A stretch of DNA of 64,000 nucleotides, from assembly GCA_036785325.1 (NCBI GenBank), contig JAXIVH010000327.1:62001-126000 (forward strand), written 5' to 3'. The position numbers were made by a program, and so were the translations under genes. Position 1 is the stretch's first letter, and each line of letters begins with the position of its first letter. Under the pieces are notes generated by a model. That model worked only from the letters and a program-made list of their open reading frames with translations, had not been told where the DNA came from and made no database searches. Source of the DNA: Urophycis tenuis. Taxonomy: Eukaryota; Chordata; Actinopteri; Gadiformes; Phycidae. Positions 43,707 to 56,679 of the stretch are shown in pieces.

Positions 43707-46700
43707 TTATTGCGGTGTGTTGCGGCGATGCATAGCCGTGTGGCTGTGCAGGCCGATGCGGGATCCGCAGATTTTGCCACAAGAGAGACAGGGGTATGTG
43801 ACACTGGAGGGTGTGGGCACTGCAGCACGCTGATGCCTCAGTGCACGTCGCTGTATCCTCCTCTCTGTGGCTTGCTCCTGAAGGTGAGTAGTTCCCTGGT
43901 AGCAGGAGGAGCTCCAGGTGTTGCGATCAGCAGCCAGGGACTCGAGTGCTGTAGGTGGTATGTTGCACTGCTTCAGGAGGGATTTGATGTGATCCTTGAA
44001 GCGCTTTTTTGGACCCCCGGCAGATCTCTGGCCATCCAGAAGTTGGCCGTAGAGGATTTGCCTGGGCAGGCGGTGGGCAGGCATACGGATCACATGCCCA
44101 ACCCAGCGTAGGTGTTTCTGCGCAAGGAGCACGGCGATGCTAGGTGTGTGGGTCCGGTCAAAGACTTCGGTATAGGGCACCTTGTCTACCCAGGACACAC
44201 CCAGGATCCTTTGCAGGCAACGGATGTGGAAGGCCTCTAAATTTCGAAAGTGCCTCTGGTAGGGTGTCCAGGTTTCCGAGCCATACAGCAGCGTGGAAAG
44301 ACAGACTGCCCTGTACACCGCTGCTTTGGTGGAGGTGGTGAGGTTCCTGTTCTGGAAGACCCTGGAGCTAAGCCTGCCAAAGGCAGCAGAGGCCAGACCG
44401 ATGCGGACCTGGATGTCGTCATCGATGTTGCAGGAGGGGGACAGAATGCTGCCTAGGTAGGTGAAGTGTGGGACGATGGCAAGGGGATGACCATCGAGGG
44501 TGAAGGTGGGCACGCGTGTTTGGGGGGTGAACTCCTGAACAACTATCTGTGTTTTCTTTATGTTGACTTGGAGACCAATGGCACTGTAGATGGAGGCGAC
44601 CACATTCAGCGCACGCTGTAGGGATTCTGGTGAGTGGGCGAGGAGAGCACAGTCATCTGCATACTGTAGCTCTAAGATGTGTTGGGTGGTGGTTTTGGTG
44701 AAGGCTTGGAGGCGCCGAATGTTGAAGAGATTGCCATCCAGTCTGTACTGTATCTGTACCCCGTCAGAGGGGTCCAGGAGTTTGTGGGAGAGCAGGGTGA
44801 CTGTGGAGAGGAATATGTTGAAGATGGTTGGGGCTAGGACACACCCTTGCTTGACCCCGATATTCACACTGAAGAATGGAGATTGTTGGCCACCAACACT
44901 CACACAGGCTTGCATCCCATCATGGAATTGCCGCAAGATGTTCCTGAACTTTGGTGGAACCCCCAGCTTCCCCAGCACTTCCCACAGCAGTTCCCGGTTT
45001 ACCGTGTCGAAGGCCTTGGACAGATCGATGAAAGCTAGGTACAGGTTTTTGCAGTGTTCTCTGCATTTTTCCTGTACCTGTCTAGCAACAAAAATCATGT
45101 CTGCAGTGCTTCGCTGTTGCCTAAAGCCGCACTGGGACTCCGGTAGGATGTTGTCGGTAGCATGGGATGCTAGTCGAAGTAGCATGATCCGTGCTAGCAC
45201 CTTCCCGGCAACTGACAAGAGGGAAATGCCTCTGCTGTTACCGCAGTCTGCTTTGTCTCCTCTATGCTTAAAGATTGTGATGATGTTGGCATCTTTCCAA
45301 TCTTGCGGGATGACTTCAGATGACCAGATGGTACTGATCAGTTGGTGTAATCTGCGGGTGAGGAGGTATCCACCATGCTTCAGGATTTCTGCCGGGACTC
45401 CATCAAGGCCCGGGCTCTTGTTGTTCTTCAAGCCAGCAATGGCTTTTCCTACCTCAGCAAAGCTGGGGGAGGAGTCCAGATCGGTGACGGTTGGCAAGCA
45501 TGGGAGGTCGGCAAGTGTGTCCATCCTGGATGGATATGAGGTGTTCAGCAGGGTGTTGAAGTGCTCAGCCCACCTGTCAAGGATCTGTTGTTTGTCCTTG
45601 TACAGGATGGTACCATCTGCTGATCTGACCGGGGTTATCTTCTTCCTCTGTGGGCCATAGACAGCCTTGATGGCGTAATAGAAAGCGTGTGAGTTGTTGG
45701 TGTCCGCGTGATGCTGTATCTCACTGGCTTTCTTTGTCCACCAGTCATTCTCCATGGCTCTGAGGGTGCGCTGGGTTTCAGCCCGGATGTTGTTGAAGCG
45801 GGCCTTCAGCGAGGTGGATTGGGGGTTGGAGAGGTGAGCTGCAAGGGCTTTGTGTTTTGCCTGAAGTAGGTTATGGATACCTGGTGCACTGTTGTCAAAC
45901 CAGTCTTGGTGTCTCCGTCTGGTGTACCCTACAGACTCTACTGCCGCCTGGTGAATAGCAGCGCGTAGGGTGCTCCAGGTGAAGCTGACGTCGGGATCAG
46001 CTGGTGTTTCAGGGAGCTTAGACAGCTGTAAGGCGATCTGTTCCCTTAGCTGGTTGACTGAATGCGGGGACTTCAATGCATCACAGTTGAGCTTCCTGCA
46101 GGGTGATGTTTTCCTCAGTGGGGGACGGAGTTCCAGGGTGAGTTTAGCTCTGATCAGGCGGTGATCAGTCCAACAGTCTGCTCCACGCATGGCTCTGGTG
46201 ACTCGCACCTCCTTCCTGTCAGCTTGGCGGACAATGATGTAATCAAGGAGGTGCCAGTGTTTAGAGCGGGGGTGTTGCCAGGAGGTCTTGAATTTGTTCT
46301 TCAGTTGGAACAAGGTGTTGGTGATGACCAGCCGATACTCAGAGCAGAGAGTGAGGAGGCGAAGACCATTTTCGTTGAGGTTCCCAACACCGTGCTGCCC
46401 AAGCACATCCTTCCATAATGCACCGTCAGAGCCCACTCTCGCGTTAAAGTCCCCGAGGAGAATGAGCTTGTCGGTGGAGGGTGTTACATTTATGGCGGAT
46501 TGCAGGGAGGCATAGAAGAGTTCCTTGCACTCAGGGTCAGCATCCAGTGTTGGGGCATACGCACTGATGAGGGTGGCATGACGGTTGTTGGTGAGGGGAA
46601 TCCGCCAGGTCATCAGTCTTTCATTGATGCCGACCGGGGGTTCTGGGCACCTTTGAAGTAGGCTTGATCGCACAGCAAAACCAACACCATGGAGGCGGTG

Positions 46701-47025
46701 GGAGCCTCCTGGAAGTCCCCTCCAGAAGAAGGTGTAGCCTTCTCCCACCTCTGTTATAGAATCCTCACCATGGAGGCGGGTTTCGCTAAGAGCTGCGATA
46801 TCGATGTTGTATCTCTGCAGCTCGTGTGCGATCAGCGCTGTTCTTCTTTGGGGACGAGAGGAGTCATCACGCGCATCCAAAAGTGTGCGGATGTTCCAGG
46901 TTGCAACGGTGAGATTAACGTGGGTTTTCTTATATTTCTTATATTTTCGACCGCGTGGAGGGATGACCCGGCAGCTGCGGCAGGCTGCCCGGGTTGAACG
47001 GAACAGACCTTTTTTAGGCCACCTT
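43707..47025 (-). CDS. LINE endonuclease-reverse transcriptase, copy 2
   Basis: The frame is intact from 47025 to the TAA at 43707 and differs from copy 1 at roughly a dozen residues, for example AFYYAIK for AFYDAIK, NIGVKQGC for NMGVKQGC and HSHTAMH for HSHMAMH. All catalytic motifs (WNIRTLL, GDFNARVGS, AFDTVNRE, YADDCALL) are unchanged. As in copy 1 there is no ATG before the endonuclease domain. Confidence 0.9.
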
Positions 47026-47107
47026 TTCTAGGCCCTTCCCTCTCAGGGTGAGCAGGGAGGAGCTGCTCAGTCGCGTGAGGAGCTGCCGGAGAGGAGCGCT
47101 GTTCCAT
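46832..47107 (-). CDS. short AUG-initiated leader frame of LINE copy 2
   Basis: 91 residues, near-identical to 23122-23397 (ENIRNIRKPTL for ENIRNIRKSTL), with the same A AAA AAG heptamer in the same phase. Confidence 0.5.
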   Translation of the reverse strand: MEQRSSPAAPHATEQLLPAHPEREGPRKGGLKKVCSVQPGQPAAAAGSSLHAVENIRNIRKPTLISPLQPGTSAHFWMRVMTPLVPKEEQR

Positions 47108-47928
47108 CCCACTCCTCGGCGACCATCTATCTCACGCCGCCTAGCGTGCAGGGTTGGGCTAGATACTCCCAGTCACATCCTGACCTGTACCTACCGCCCT
47201 TCCCCAACGCCGCAGGACTTGTTATGGGGGGGAGGGGATGGGGTGGGATGGGGGTGGGGTATTTGGAGCAGGCCTGCGCAGGAGAGTAGATTATAGTGAG
47301 GGTAGTGGTGCGCAGTCACTGACCTCACTGTCTTGGCTCCCCCCTACATTCTCCAGTGGCATGCAAAGCACGACGACCTTCAGTGGAGGAGAGTTGCAGA
47401 AGACTGCCAGAACACCAGGTCTGTTGGTGACTGCCTAATGCGGGTTATCTCCACAGGTTTTTGTTCGGAGTTTCCTTCTCCTAGCTGGGTTGCCTGCCAT
47501 GGCTATGAGCCCCAACCACCCACCCAACATCTTCGCCCACTCCGCCGTTGGGGTCTTAACTATTTACCCATAGCTGGAGCTATTTACCCATAGCTGGGAC
47601 AGTGGTTGACGGACACCAGGGCATTTCCACTCACCGATGGGCCTGCATGCCACGTCTCTGGGGCCCACTGCTGCTCCGAGATCCCGTACAACTTAGCCTG
47701 GGACCGCAAGGGACCAGTTACCATGTGCGCCACGAGGAGGCGTGTATGAGATCTTGGCGGTGGAGAGGCTATGTACCGGCTGAGGAGGCTTACTCACTCG
47801 GCTCCTCTTTTCGCCCCTGAAAACAAGGAGCTATCCGGTGGCAGTAGCTGAAAGCAGAGAGAAGCAAGCAGAAGCAGCATGCAGCATGCACTAACTACAA
47901 GCACTACTACTCCAACACTACTGCACTG

Positions 47929-47955
47929 ACGCATCACACGCCCTGTGTGATGCGT
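47929..47955 (-). other. 5' terminal RNA hairpin of LINE copy 2
   Basis: The same 11-bp perfect stem and five-base loop as 22275-22301. Confidence 0.8.
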
Positions 47956-47963
47956 GTGCCTAG

Positions 47964-49445
47964 ACACACACACACACACACACACAACATAGTATATACA
48001 CACAGTACACACACATAGTGCACATACATAGTATACACACAGTACACACGGTACACACACATAGAACACATGCATAGTATATACACACAGTACACACACA
48101 TATTACACATAGATATTATACACACACAGTACACACAGTACACACACATAGTACACATACATAGTACATACACACAGTACACACACATAGTACACATACA
48201 TAGTATACACACATAGTACACACATAGTACACATACATAGTATACACACACAGTACACACAGTACACACACATAGTACACATGCATAGTACATACACACA
48301 GTACACACATAGGACACATACATAGTATACACACAGTACACACACATAGTACACATACATAGTATACACACACAGTACACACACATAGTACACTTGCATA
48401 GTATATACACACACAGTACACACATAGTACACATACATAGTATATACACACAGTACACACACATAGTACACATACATATTATAAACACAGTACACACACA
48501 TAGTACACATACATAGTATACACACAGTACACACACATAGTACACAAACATAGTATATACACACAGTACACACACATAGTACACACACATAGTACACATA
48601 CATAGTATATACACACAGTACACACACATAGTTCACATACATATTATAAACACAGTACACACACATAGTACACATACATAGTATACACACAGTACACACA
48701 CATAGTACACATACATAGTATATACACACAGTACACACACATAGTACACACACATAGTACACATACATAGTATACACACAGTACACACACATAGTACACA
48801 TACATATTATACACACACAGTACACACACATAGTACACATACATAGTATATACACATAGTACACACATAGTACACATACCTATTACACACACATAGTACA
48901 CACAGTACACTTACATAGTACACATGCATAGTATACACACACAGTACACACACATAGTACACACATATAGTACACACACATAGTACACACACAGTACACA
49001 CACACAGTACACACAGTACACACACATAGCACTCATACATAGTATACACACATAGTACACACAAAAAGTACACACACATAGTACACATACATAGTAAACA
49101 CACAGTACACACACATAGTACACATACATAGTATACACACACAGTACACACACATAGTACACATGCATAGTATATACACACACAGTACACACAGTACACA
49201 CACATAGTACACATACATAGTATATACACACAGTACACACACATAGTACACATACATAGTATACACACAGTACACACACATAGTACACATACATAGTATA
49301 CACACACAGTACACACAGTACACACACATAGTACACATACATAGTATATACACACAGTACACACACATAGTACACACACATAGCACACATACATAGTATA
49401 CACACAGTACACACACATAGTACACATACATATTATACACACACA
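47964..49445. repeat. AC-rich minisatellite, second array (right part)
   Basis: Continues the array interrupted at 43649. The first 25 bases are pure AC. Confidence 0.95.
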
Positions 49446-50056
49446 TGTTGATGTATACAAAATAAACTATGTACCAAACAACCCTGCAGACACTTAGTCA
49501 GAGGCCCATAAGGCCCCGTGCAAAGCAGGCGGTTGGTTTGAAACACAGCTATATACCATACAGAACCGATACGGCCTCGCGGACTCGAGAGATTAGAGAG
49601 ACACGTATCCTGCTGCTCCAAGTATCAACTGTAGCATAGCAAAAACAAGAAGCCACCGTCCAGGCTACACCCAACCCGGCCTTGTGGGAACCAAGGCCAA
49701 GCAGGTGATGCACCCAGATGAACCGAGGCACGTAGCTTGGCACAATATCACGCCATGAATGGAGCCTTGTTGTGATATCAGTAATACGTGTGGGCCCCCC
49801 GCCCTTGAGGCAGGGGCTTTTTTATAAATATGACTGGCAAACTATGTACGGGGCTCTTCCTAGGCAGACTCTCGTAGAGACGACGCGCAGGACGACCCCG
49901 AGCTCGTTAAAACCTCCGATCGGTAAGATACCTGTAAAGATGATGGCCTTCTAATAAATCGACAAGAACCCTCCTACAATTACTCCGACTGGTTATTTAG
50001 TGATCCACTCCAAGAGTCCACCCGGGAGGGTTGGACGGTGAGTTTTCTATGCAACA
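49446..50056. mobile_element. probable solo LTR
   Basis: A 611-base block of non-repeat DNA in the minisatellite begins TGTTGATG and ends GCAACA, the short inverted ends of an LTR. Inside are a TATA-like TTTTTTATAAATATG near 49817 and AATAAA near 49952, in the order expected for an LTR read on the + strand. No coding sequence accompanies it. A partial copy (53133-53583) results from the 662-bp duplication. Confidence 0.5.
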
Positions 50057-50267
50057 CACAGTACACACATAGTACACATACATAGTATATACACATAGTA
50101 CACACATAGTACACATACATAGTACACACACATAGTACACACAGTACACACATAGTACACATGCATAGTATACACACAGTACACAAAGTACACACACACA
50201 GTACACACACACACACAGTACACACACAGTACACACAGTACACACACATAGCACTCATACATAGTAT
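49606..50267 (+). repeat. 662-bp direct repeat, left copy
   Basis: Identical in length to 53133-53794 and differing at only about four positions noticed (for example GAGCCTTG/GAGCTTTG and ATCGACAAG/ATCAACAAG). It comprises most of the LTR plus 211 bases of minisatellite and ends exactly at the LINE's 3' end. Confidence 0.9.
50057..50267. repeat. AC-rich minisatellite, third array
   Basis: 211 bases of the same word family, stopping at the RLE LINE 3' end. Confidence 0.95.
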
Positions 50268-53132
50268 GGTTTAATATACACCCTCTGGTGCAACCTAGAC
50301 ACATCATCAGTGATGTAACCTGAGGTCATAGGGTGTTTCGGGTCTCTCAACATCAGACACCCTCGCCCAGGCGACCCAGCCGGGGGTGATCAGACCCCGG
50401 CTTGTGTCTAGGTAGCTTGTGTGGCCCACGGATCACCCCTCCTGATCCACAGCCATCTTGATGCCTTCTCAGCAGCATCAGTGATGTTCTTGATGGCTTT
50501 CTTGCTGTGCAGTCCCCTTATTCCCAACAATTTGAGGGCCCTGCAGAGTGACTGGCCTGCGAAACCTCGGCAACCAACCTCAATGGGACTACAACGAGTC
50601 TTCCATCCGTTGCGCCCTCATTCGCCTGCCAGCTCCTCATACTTGGCCCTCTTCCTCTCAAATGCCTCCTCCATCCGGTCTTCCCAGGGCACAGTCAACT
50701 CCAGCAGTATCACCTGCCTTGTTGATTCTGACATAAGAACCAAGTCCGGCCTAAGTGTGGTCACTGTGATGGTCTCTGGGAATTTAAGCTGTTTCCCCAA
50801 GTCCACCTTCAGCTGCCAGTCCCTAGCTGTTGTCAGGAGCCCCCCCGTTTGGCCTGGGCGTTGTTGAGGCTTCTCACCAGATTTAACAAAGGTGATTGAA
50901 TGCCTAGCTGGCTGTTGCTGCTTGCTGAGTGAGATCCCCGAGCAGATGGTATCTGCTATCACCTTCAGCACCTGGTCGTGGCGCCAACGATAGCGCCCCT
51001 CGCCCAGGGCTTTCGGGCAACAGCTTAGGATGTGCTCCAGTGATCCTCTCCTCTGACACAAAGGGCAAGCAGGTGTTTCTGCCAGGCCCCAACAGAAGAG
51101 GTTGGAAGGGCTGGGGAGGACGTCGTAGACTGACTGGATCAAAAACTTTATACGGAATGGCTCTGCCTTCCAAAGATCTGACCAAGAAATCTTCCTATCC
51201 AGTGTCTGCTCCCATCTAGTCCACGCCCCCTGTTGTCTCATCCCGACCATCTTGCTTGAGCGGGTCTCCTCCAGCCCTGCTCGAACCTCTTCCTGGATAA
51301 GCTGCCGCCTCTCCTTCCCCCGGGCCTTGCTGTACCGAGGCCCTGGGTTGCTCCCAAGCCCTGCCCGGCCTGTCGCCACTGTTCCCACCAGAACACCGTG
51401 GCGCAGCCGCGCCTCAGCTTGCTCGACCGTCTCCTGGGCTCTCCACTTCCGCCCAGTCCGCACCTCAATCCCCGCTAAGGAGACTTTGGTGTCACTCGAG
51501 TCTCTGTACAGCAGCACCTCTCTCGCACGGGTAACCATGAACTCCTCCGACAGACTACTGAAGGGAAGTCGCAGCTTGTTCTTATGCCCATACAAGGCTA
51601 TGCTGCTGAGGCTTCTTGGTAGGCCCAACCACCTGCGAAGGAAGCTACTTACCTTACGCTCGAAGCCCTCAACGGTCGTTAGTGGGACATCGTAGACCAG
51701 TAGTGGCCAGAGGAGGCGTGGCAGGATGCCATGCTGATATATCCATGCTTTATACTTACCTGGCAGCCCTGACTTATCCACCACCACTAGCCAGTTACCC
51801 AGTTCTCTGCTGGTCGCCTTGAGCGCTGCTTTGTCCCTCAGGGTGCCATCAAAGATCTTCCCCAGGCTCTTCACTGGCTCCTCTGAAACCGATGGAATCT
51901 GGACACCTCCCAGCGAGAACCGGAACTTGTCTGTAACCTTCCCCTTCTTCACCACCAGGGAACGGGACTTAGCAGGCTTAAAGCCCATACGCGCCCAGTT
52001 AATGAGCCGCTCAAGGCCTTGGAGAACCCACCTACAACCTGGAACTGATGTTGTAGTAACTGTCAGGTCATCCATAAAAGCTCTGATGGGAGGCTGCCGC
52101 ACACCTGACTTGGTGAGCGGTCCTCTGCACTCCACCTCCGCTGACTTAACAAGCATGTTCATGGCCAAGGCAAACAAAATCACTGAGACTGTACACCCAG
52201 TGATTATGCCTTTCTCCAGCCGATGTGATGCTGATGTTACTGTCCCCGAGGTGACTCTCAAACTGAAAGAGTTGTAATAGTCCAGTATGAGGTCCCTGAT
52301 CTTGCCTGGAACATGATGCCGGTCAAGCGAGGTCTCCACCAGTTTGTGGGGAATTGACCCGTAAGCATTAGACAGGTCAAGCCACAAAACTGCCAGGTTC
52401 CCATTGCCCTCCCGGGCCTCCCGGATGAGCTGAGTAACAACTCCCGTGTGCTCAATGCACCCTGGTACCCTTGGGACCCCCCCCTTCTGCACAGAGGTGT
52501 CGATGTATGCATTCTTCAGGAAGAACTCTGTCATGCGCCGGGCAACAATGCTGAAGAACACCTTGCCCTCCACACTCAGGAGTGAGATGTTTCTAAACTG
52601 CTCGATGGTGCGAGAGTTCTCTTCCTTCGGAATCCATACACCCTCTGCATGCCTCCACTGCTGAGCCACCTTCCCCCTCCTCCAGATGACCCTAAGGATC
52701 TTCCAGAGTCGCTGCACGAGCCTGGGGCACCTCTTGTAGACAACATATGGTACTCCACTGGGACCTGGAGCTGAGTTGGATCTAGCTGCTCTGACTATGT
52801 CCTCAACTTCTCTCAGGGTTGGCTCCTTGGTATTAAATGCTGAAGTGGGTTCTGGTGGTGTAATCAGAAAGCTGCAGGGTCCAAGATCCTGCTCCCTTGC
52901 GCTGTCGCTGTAAGTTGCCCTGAGGTACTTGTCAACCTCTTCTTGAGAGCAGGCCAATTGTCCACCTCGCTTCTGCCCAAGGATCTTCTTGGTGAAGTTG
53001 AAAGGGCCTGAAATGAAGGCGGCACGCTTCTTGGCTCTCTCCTTCCCCCTCTTCCTGTGCCATTCAGCACGACGGAGTGTCGTGAGATTCCTCCTTACGA
53101 TGTTGCGGAGCTCTGCTATACTTACCTTACCT
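50268..53132 (-). mobile_element. RLE-type LINE, 5'-truncated
   Basis: In - orientation from 53132 to the 3' end at 50268 (TATTAAACC, no poly(A)). The element encodes RT followed by a zinc knuckle and a restriction-like endonuclease, placing it in the R2/NeSL/HERO group of LINEs; the precise clade is not determined. The 3' UTR includes a GC-rich stem (GCCGGGG...CCCCCGGC, 50385-50405). It is flanked by 662-bp direct repeats. Confidence 0.85.
50618..53131 (-). pseudogene. RLE LINE reverse transcriptase-endonuclease
   Basis: The frame is open from the 5' truncation at 53131 to a TGA at 50618, about 837 codons. Landmarks: NFTKKILGQKRGGQLACSQE, then GPSGVPYVVYKRCP, RNISLLSVEGKVFFSIVARR, VLWLDLSNAYGSIPHKLV, GIITGCTVSVILFALAMN, the catalytic FMDDLTV (52067-52078), a CCHC knuckle CPLCQRRGSLEHILSCC, and the endonuclease core RPDLVLMS, LLELTVPWEDR. 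Beyond the TGA the family C-terminus continues in another frame (NGWKTRCSPIEVGCRGF, SLCRALKLLGIRGLHSKK, TDAAEKASRW) to about 50405, so a small indel near 50612 truncates the protein. The N-terminal DNA-binding fingers are lost through 5' truncation. Confidence 0.85.
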
Positions 53133-53794
53133 TATCCTGCTGCTCCAAGTATCAACTGTAGCATAGCAAAAACAAGAAGCCACCGTCCAGGCTACACCCA
53201 ACCCGGCCTTGTGGGAACCAAGGCCAAGCAGGTGATGCACCCAGATGAACCGAGGCACGTAGCTTGGCACAATATCACGCCATGAATGGAGCTTTGTTGT
53301 GATATCAGTAATACGTGTGAGCCCCCCGCCCTTGAGGCAGGGGCTTTTTTATAAATATGACTGGCAAACTATGTACGGGGCTCTTCCTAGGCAGACTCTC
53401 GTAGAGACGACGCGCAGGACGACCCCGAGCTCGTTAAAACCTCCGATCGGTAAGATACCTGTAAAGATGATGGCCTTCTAATAAATCAACAAGAACCCTC
53501 CTACAATTACTCCGACTGGTTATTTAGCGATCCACTCCAAGAGTCCACCCGGGAGGGTTGGACGGTGAGTTTTCTATGCAACACACAGTACACACATAGT
53601 ACACATACATAGTATATACACATAGTACACACATAGTACACATACATAGTACACACACATAGTACACACAGTACACACATAGTACACATGCATAGTATAC
53701 ACACAGTACACAAAGTACACACACACAGTACACACACACACACAGTACACACACAGTACACACAGTACACACACATAGCACTCATACATAGTAT
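53133..53794 (+). repeat. 662-bp direct repeat, right copy
   Basis: See 49606-50267. It begins exactly at the LINE 5' truncation point and continues after its end into minisatellite words that the left copy would have had without the LINE. Confidence 0.9.
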
Positions 53795-53855
53795 ACACAC
53801 ATAGTACACACAAAAAGTACACACACATATTTTACACACACATAGTACACACACA
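53584..53855. repeat. AC-rich minisatellite, fourth array
   Basis: Same words, ending with TATTTTACACACACATAG just before the LINE tail, as at 2980-2994. Confidence 0.95.
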
Positions 53856-54335
53856 GATAAGATAAGATTAGATAAGATATTCCTTTATTAATCCCCCTTA
53901 GGAGAAATTCACAGTGACCAGCAGTACAGTGGAATAAAGGAGTGCACTAAACAACAGAGTATAAACAATAAACAATAAATAGATTTACATTATATGAGAG
54001 CTCTTAGAATCAAATCAAATGAAAACCTACTATATACATACATAGTAATCATCCTATTGAAGGTGAACTGTGCAATTGGTTGATGAGTCTGACTAAGGTG
54101 TAAATATAAATATAAATGTGCAGATGTAAATTGTGCAAAGTAAATGTGCAAATGTAGAGGATTTCACAGGTAATGTAAGAAGACATAAATAACGCCGGTT
54201 TAGGCAACAGTCCTGAGGTGTGGGGTGTGGTGTTCAGTCCATTATCAGGAGGTTTTGGGGCTTTCAAGATGTTGGGAGCCGGTGGTTGAGGTGTGGTAGA
54301 GTCTGATGGCTGATGGGATGAAAGAGCCCCCCAAG
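53856..54335 (-). mobile_element. 5'-truncated LINE tail, second copy
   Basis: Duplicate of 2995-3474 with a few substitutions. Confidence 0.8.
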
Positions 54336-54490
54336 TACACACACACAGTCCACACAAATAGTATACACACAAAGTACACACAAACACACACCTGCACAAA
54401 ATTCATATAGACACACACAGTACACACATTGTAAACACACACATCATCCATCCATCCATACATACATACATACACACATACATACACACA

Positions 54491-54552
<62 letters not shown>

Positions 54553-55224
54553 CATACATGCATGAAAAATACACACTGTATTGTGGTTGATTTAAATACA
54601 TACACTCAGCTATACTCCAAATGCTTCATGCTTTTTGGGCCTCTGAAAAGTTTAGAATGATAAGCCTCGAAAGAAATTGGCTTTGAAGATTTTCCCTAGG
54701 TTCATTATACAGGTTGTACAAATAGTTTATATATAATGTAACATGTATTTACAATATTGATTCATTGTAAATCAAAACACGTTCATACTATAATATTTTG
54801 TATATTTTTAGACATGAACAGTTTTGTACTAAAGAGTGCTGACATCATTTTGTATTTTGATAAGCCTGAATTAAAGCAGATGTAATATGATATTCATAAT
54901 GACAAAAGATAATGATGTTGTGAATCCCTTTGAAATGAATATTGATTCCTCATGTTCTGTTGGGAACAACATGGCAGCAGAACATGTTCAGTTATTAACC
55001 ATATGTGCACACCTGTTTAGGATTTGTAATGTCTGCTACTTCTATTATTTTAGTTCCTCTCTCTATTGTGTAAATGTAATGGACTATTTTAGTGTTGCAT
55101 TTGTTGATTGTTGCATAATGGTAATAAACAACTCAGTGGACCATCTGAATGTTCTGGAGTGTTCAGAAGATGATTTTTTTGGTTTTCATTCTAATGCTAA
55201 CGCAAGCGTCTTAAGAAAAGGACC

Positions 55225-55225
<1 letters not shown>
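54336..55225. other. duplicate of 3475-4316, no gene
   Basis: Minisatellite remnants, a (CA)n tract at 54487-54548 that is longer than in the left copy, then AT-rich DNA. Nothing coding is supported. Confidence 0.6.
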
Positions 55226-55260
<35 letters not shown>

Positions 55261-55445
55261 TTAATAATAATAATAACTAGAAAATGTAATTCCACACGAG
55301 GAATTACTTGTGCATAGAAATGCCCGTGATCATTGAGTTGAATTCAGTTGAGGCTGCCTGAGCTGGAAAGCAATTAGCGGAGTCAATCGTAATAATTGGA
55401 AATCTAGGCTCCCTGTTATCTCTATGAGTTTATTTGCTTTTTGTT

Positions 55446-55815
55446 CATTTGACCCGTTATATGGTACATAGAAGCAGTGGGGCTGCTGTGTTCATTTGAC
55501 CCATTCTATGGTAGATAGGAGCAGTGGGGCTGCTGTGTTCATTTGACCCATCCTATGGTACATAGGAGCAGTGGGGCTGCTGTGTTCATTTGACCCATCC
55601 TATGGTACATAGGAGCAGTGGGCTGCTGTGTTCATTTGACCCATCCTATGGTACATAGGAGCAGTGGGGCAGTGGGCCCCCAACTTGCTCCACGGGCTGC
55701 TGAACATAGCAGATGAACATCAAATGAACACAGCAGCCCCACTGTTCCTATGTACCATAGGATGGGTCAAATGAACACAGCAGCCCCACTGTTCCTATGT
55801 ACCATAGGATGGGTC
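55446..55815. repeat. 47-bp tandem repeat with inverted copies, second locus
   Basis: Five forward copies and two inverted copies of the unit described at 4545-4865. Confidence 0.8.
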
Positions 55816-55849
55816 AAATGCAGACCAATCCCCTCCACCCCCTTCCCTT

Positions 55850-56076
55850 GGGGCGAGGATGGCTCAGTGGTTAGAGTGGGTGGACAGAGCGGGTCGTCCA
55901 CCAACTTTAGGGTCGGCAGTTCGATCCCCCTCCTCCAACTGTCCGCATGTTGAAGTGTCCTTGAGCAAGACACTGAACCCCAACTTGCCCCCCCGGGCTG
56001 AACATAGCAGTGACCCAATAGGATGGGTCAAATGCAGAGAACAAATTTTCCCACTGTGGGATGAATAAAGAACTGT
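55850..56076 (+). mobile_element. family A SINE, duplicate
   Basis: Duplicate of 4888-5115, with identical boxes. Confidence 0.8.
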
Positions 56077-56129
56077 GTTTGTTAGACATTCCCCATCTGT
56101 GTTGGCACTGGAACTCATTTCCACCATAC

Positions 56130-56679
56130 ATCACAACCATCATTCACAAGTATACCGTTTAAAATGAAATGACTCCTCTGAATCTGGGTAGTGTCATGGA
56201 CAATAACTAGGGTTGCCAACCATCCCTTGAAAAAACAGAATCGTCCCGTATTGAGCTTAAAAGGGACGCGCTTTGTCCCGTATTACTGTGAGAGTCAAAC
56301 AGTAGTCAGGAAAAATGCCAATGGAAAATGAATAACAGGGCGCTTTATATGAACATTTACGGTAAAGTTGTTCCCAGGCCCTGTCCTTCCTTATTCAGTT
56401 AATTTTGTTATTTTGTATTGAAGTGAATTGCTGGATATTCATTTGTTTTCCATGTGCTCATGTCACTCAAAAAAAAATGCATCTAATTCAATTCAGGTTT
56501 GAGTCAAACAGTTAAAAAATTGTTTAGCCCACAAAAAAAAAAAAAAAAAAAAATTCACCACGTCAGGAAGGGTGACGGCAATGGGGTCAACCGGACCTGC
56601 CAATGAGGTGTCCCTTATTTAACTGACCCTTCTATTACTTTCTATCCAAGATAACCAACCCTTCCAGTGGTCTATCCAG
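56130..56679. other. third copy of the 5170-5719 segment
   Basis: No gene seen. It ends at the chimeric LINE frame. Confidence 0.5.

Larger units (their letters stand above)
43649..47963 (-). mobile_element. full-length APE-type LINE, copy 2
   Basis: Reverse-oriented partner of 22268-26580, 4315 bases with identical ends. The flanks share ATATACTATG (- strand sense), which could be the target duplication but is also a common minisatellite word. On its 5' side about 12 TG repeats separate it from the minisatellite; the paralogous array at 1150-2994 has no LINE, so the insertion followed the duplication. Confidence 0.9.

Noticed and set aside
22268..47963. The two APE LINE copies as one large inverted duplication
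   Set aside because: Similarity stops exactly at the LINE ends in both copies and the flanks are unrelated apart from TG/AC repeats, so two separate insertions explain it better.
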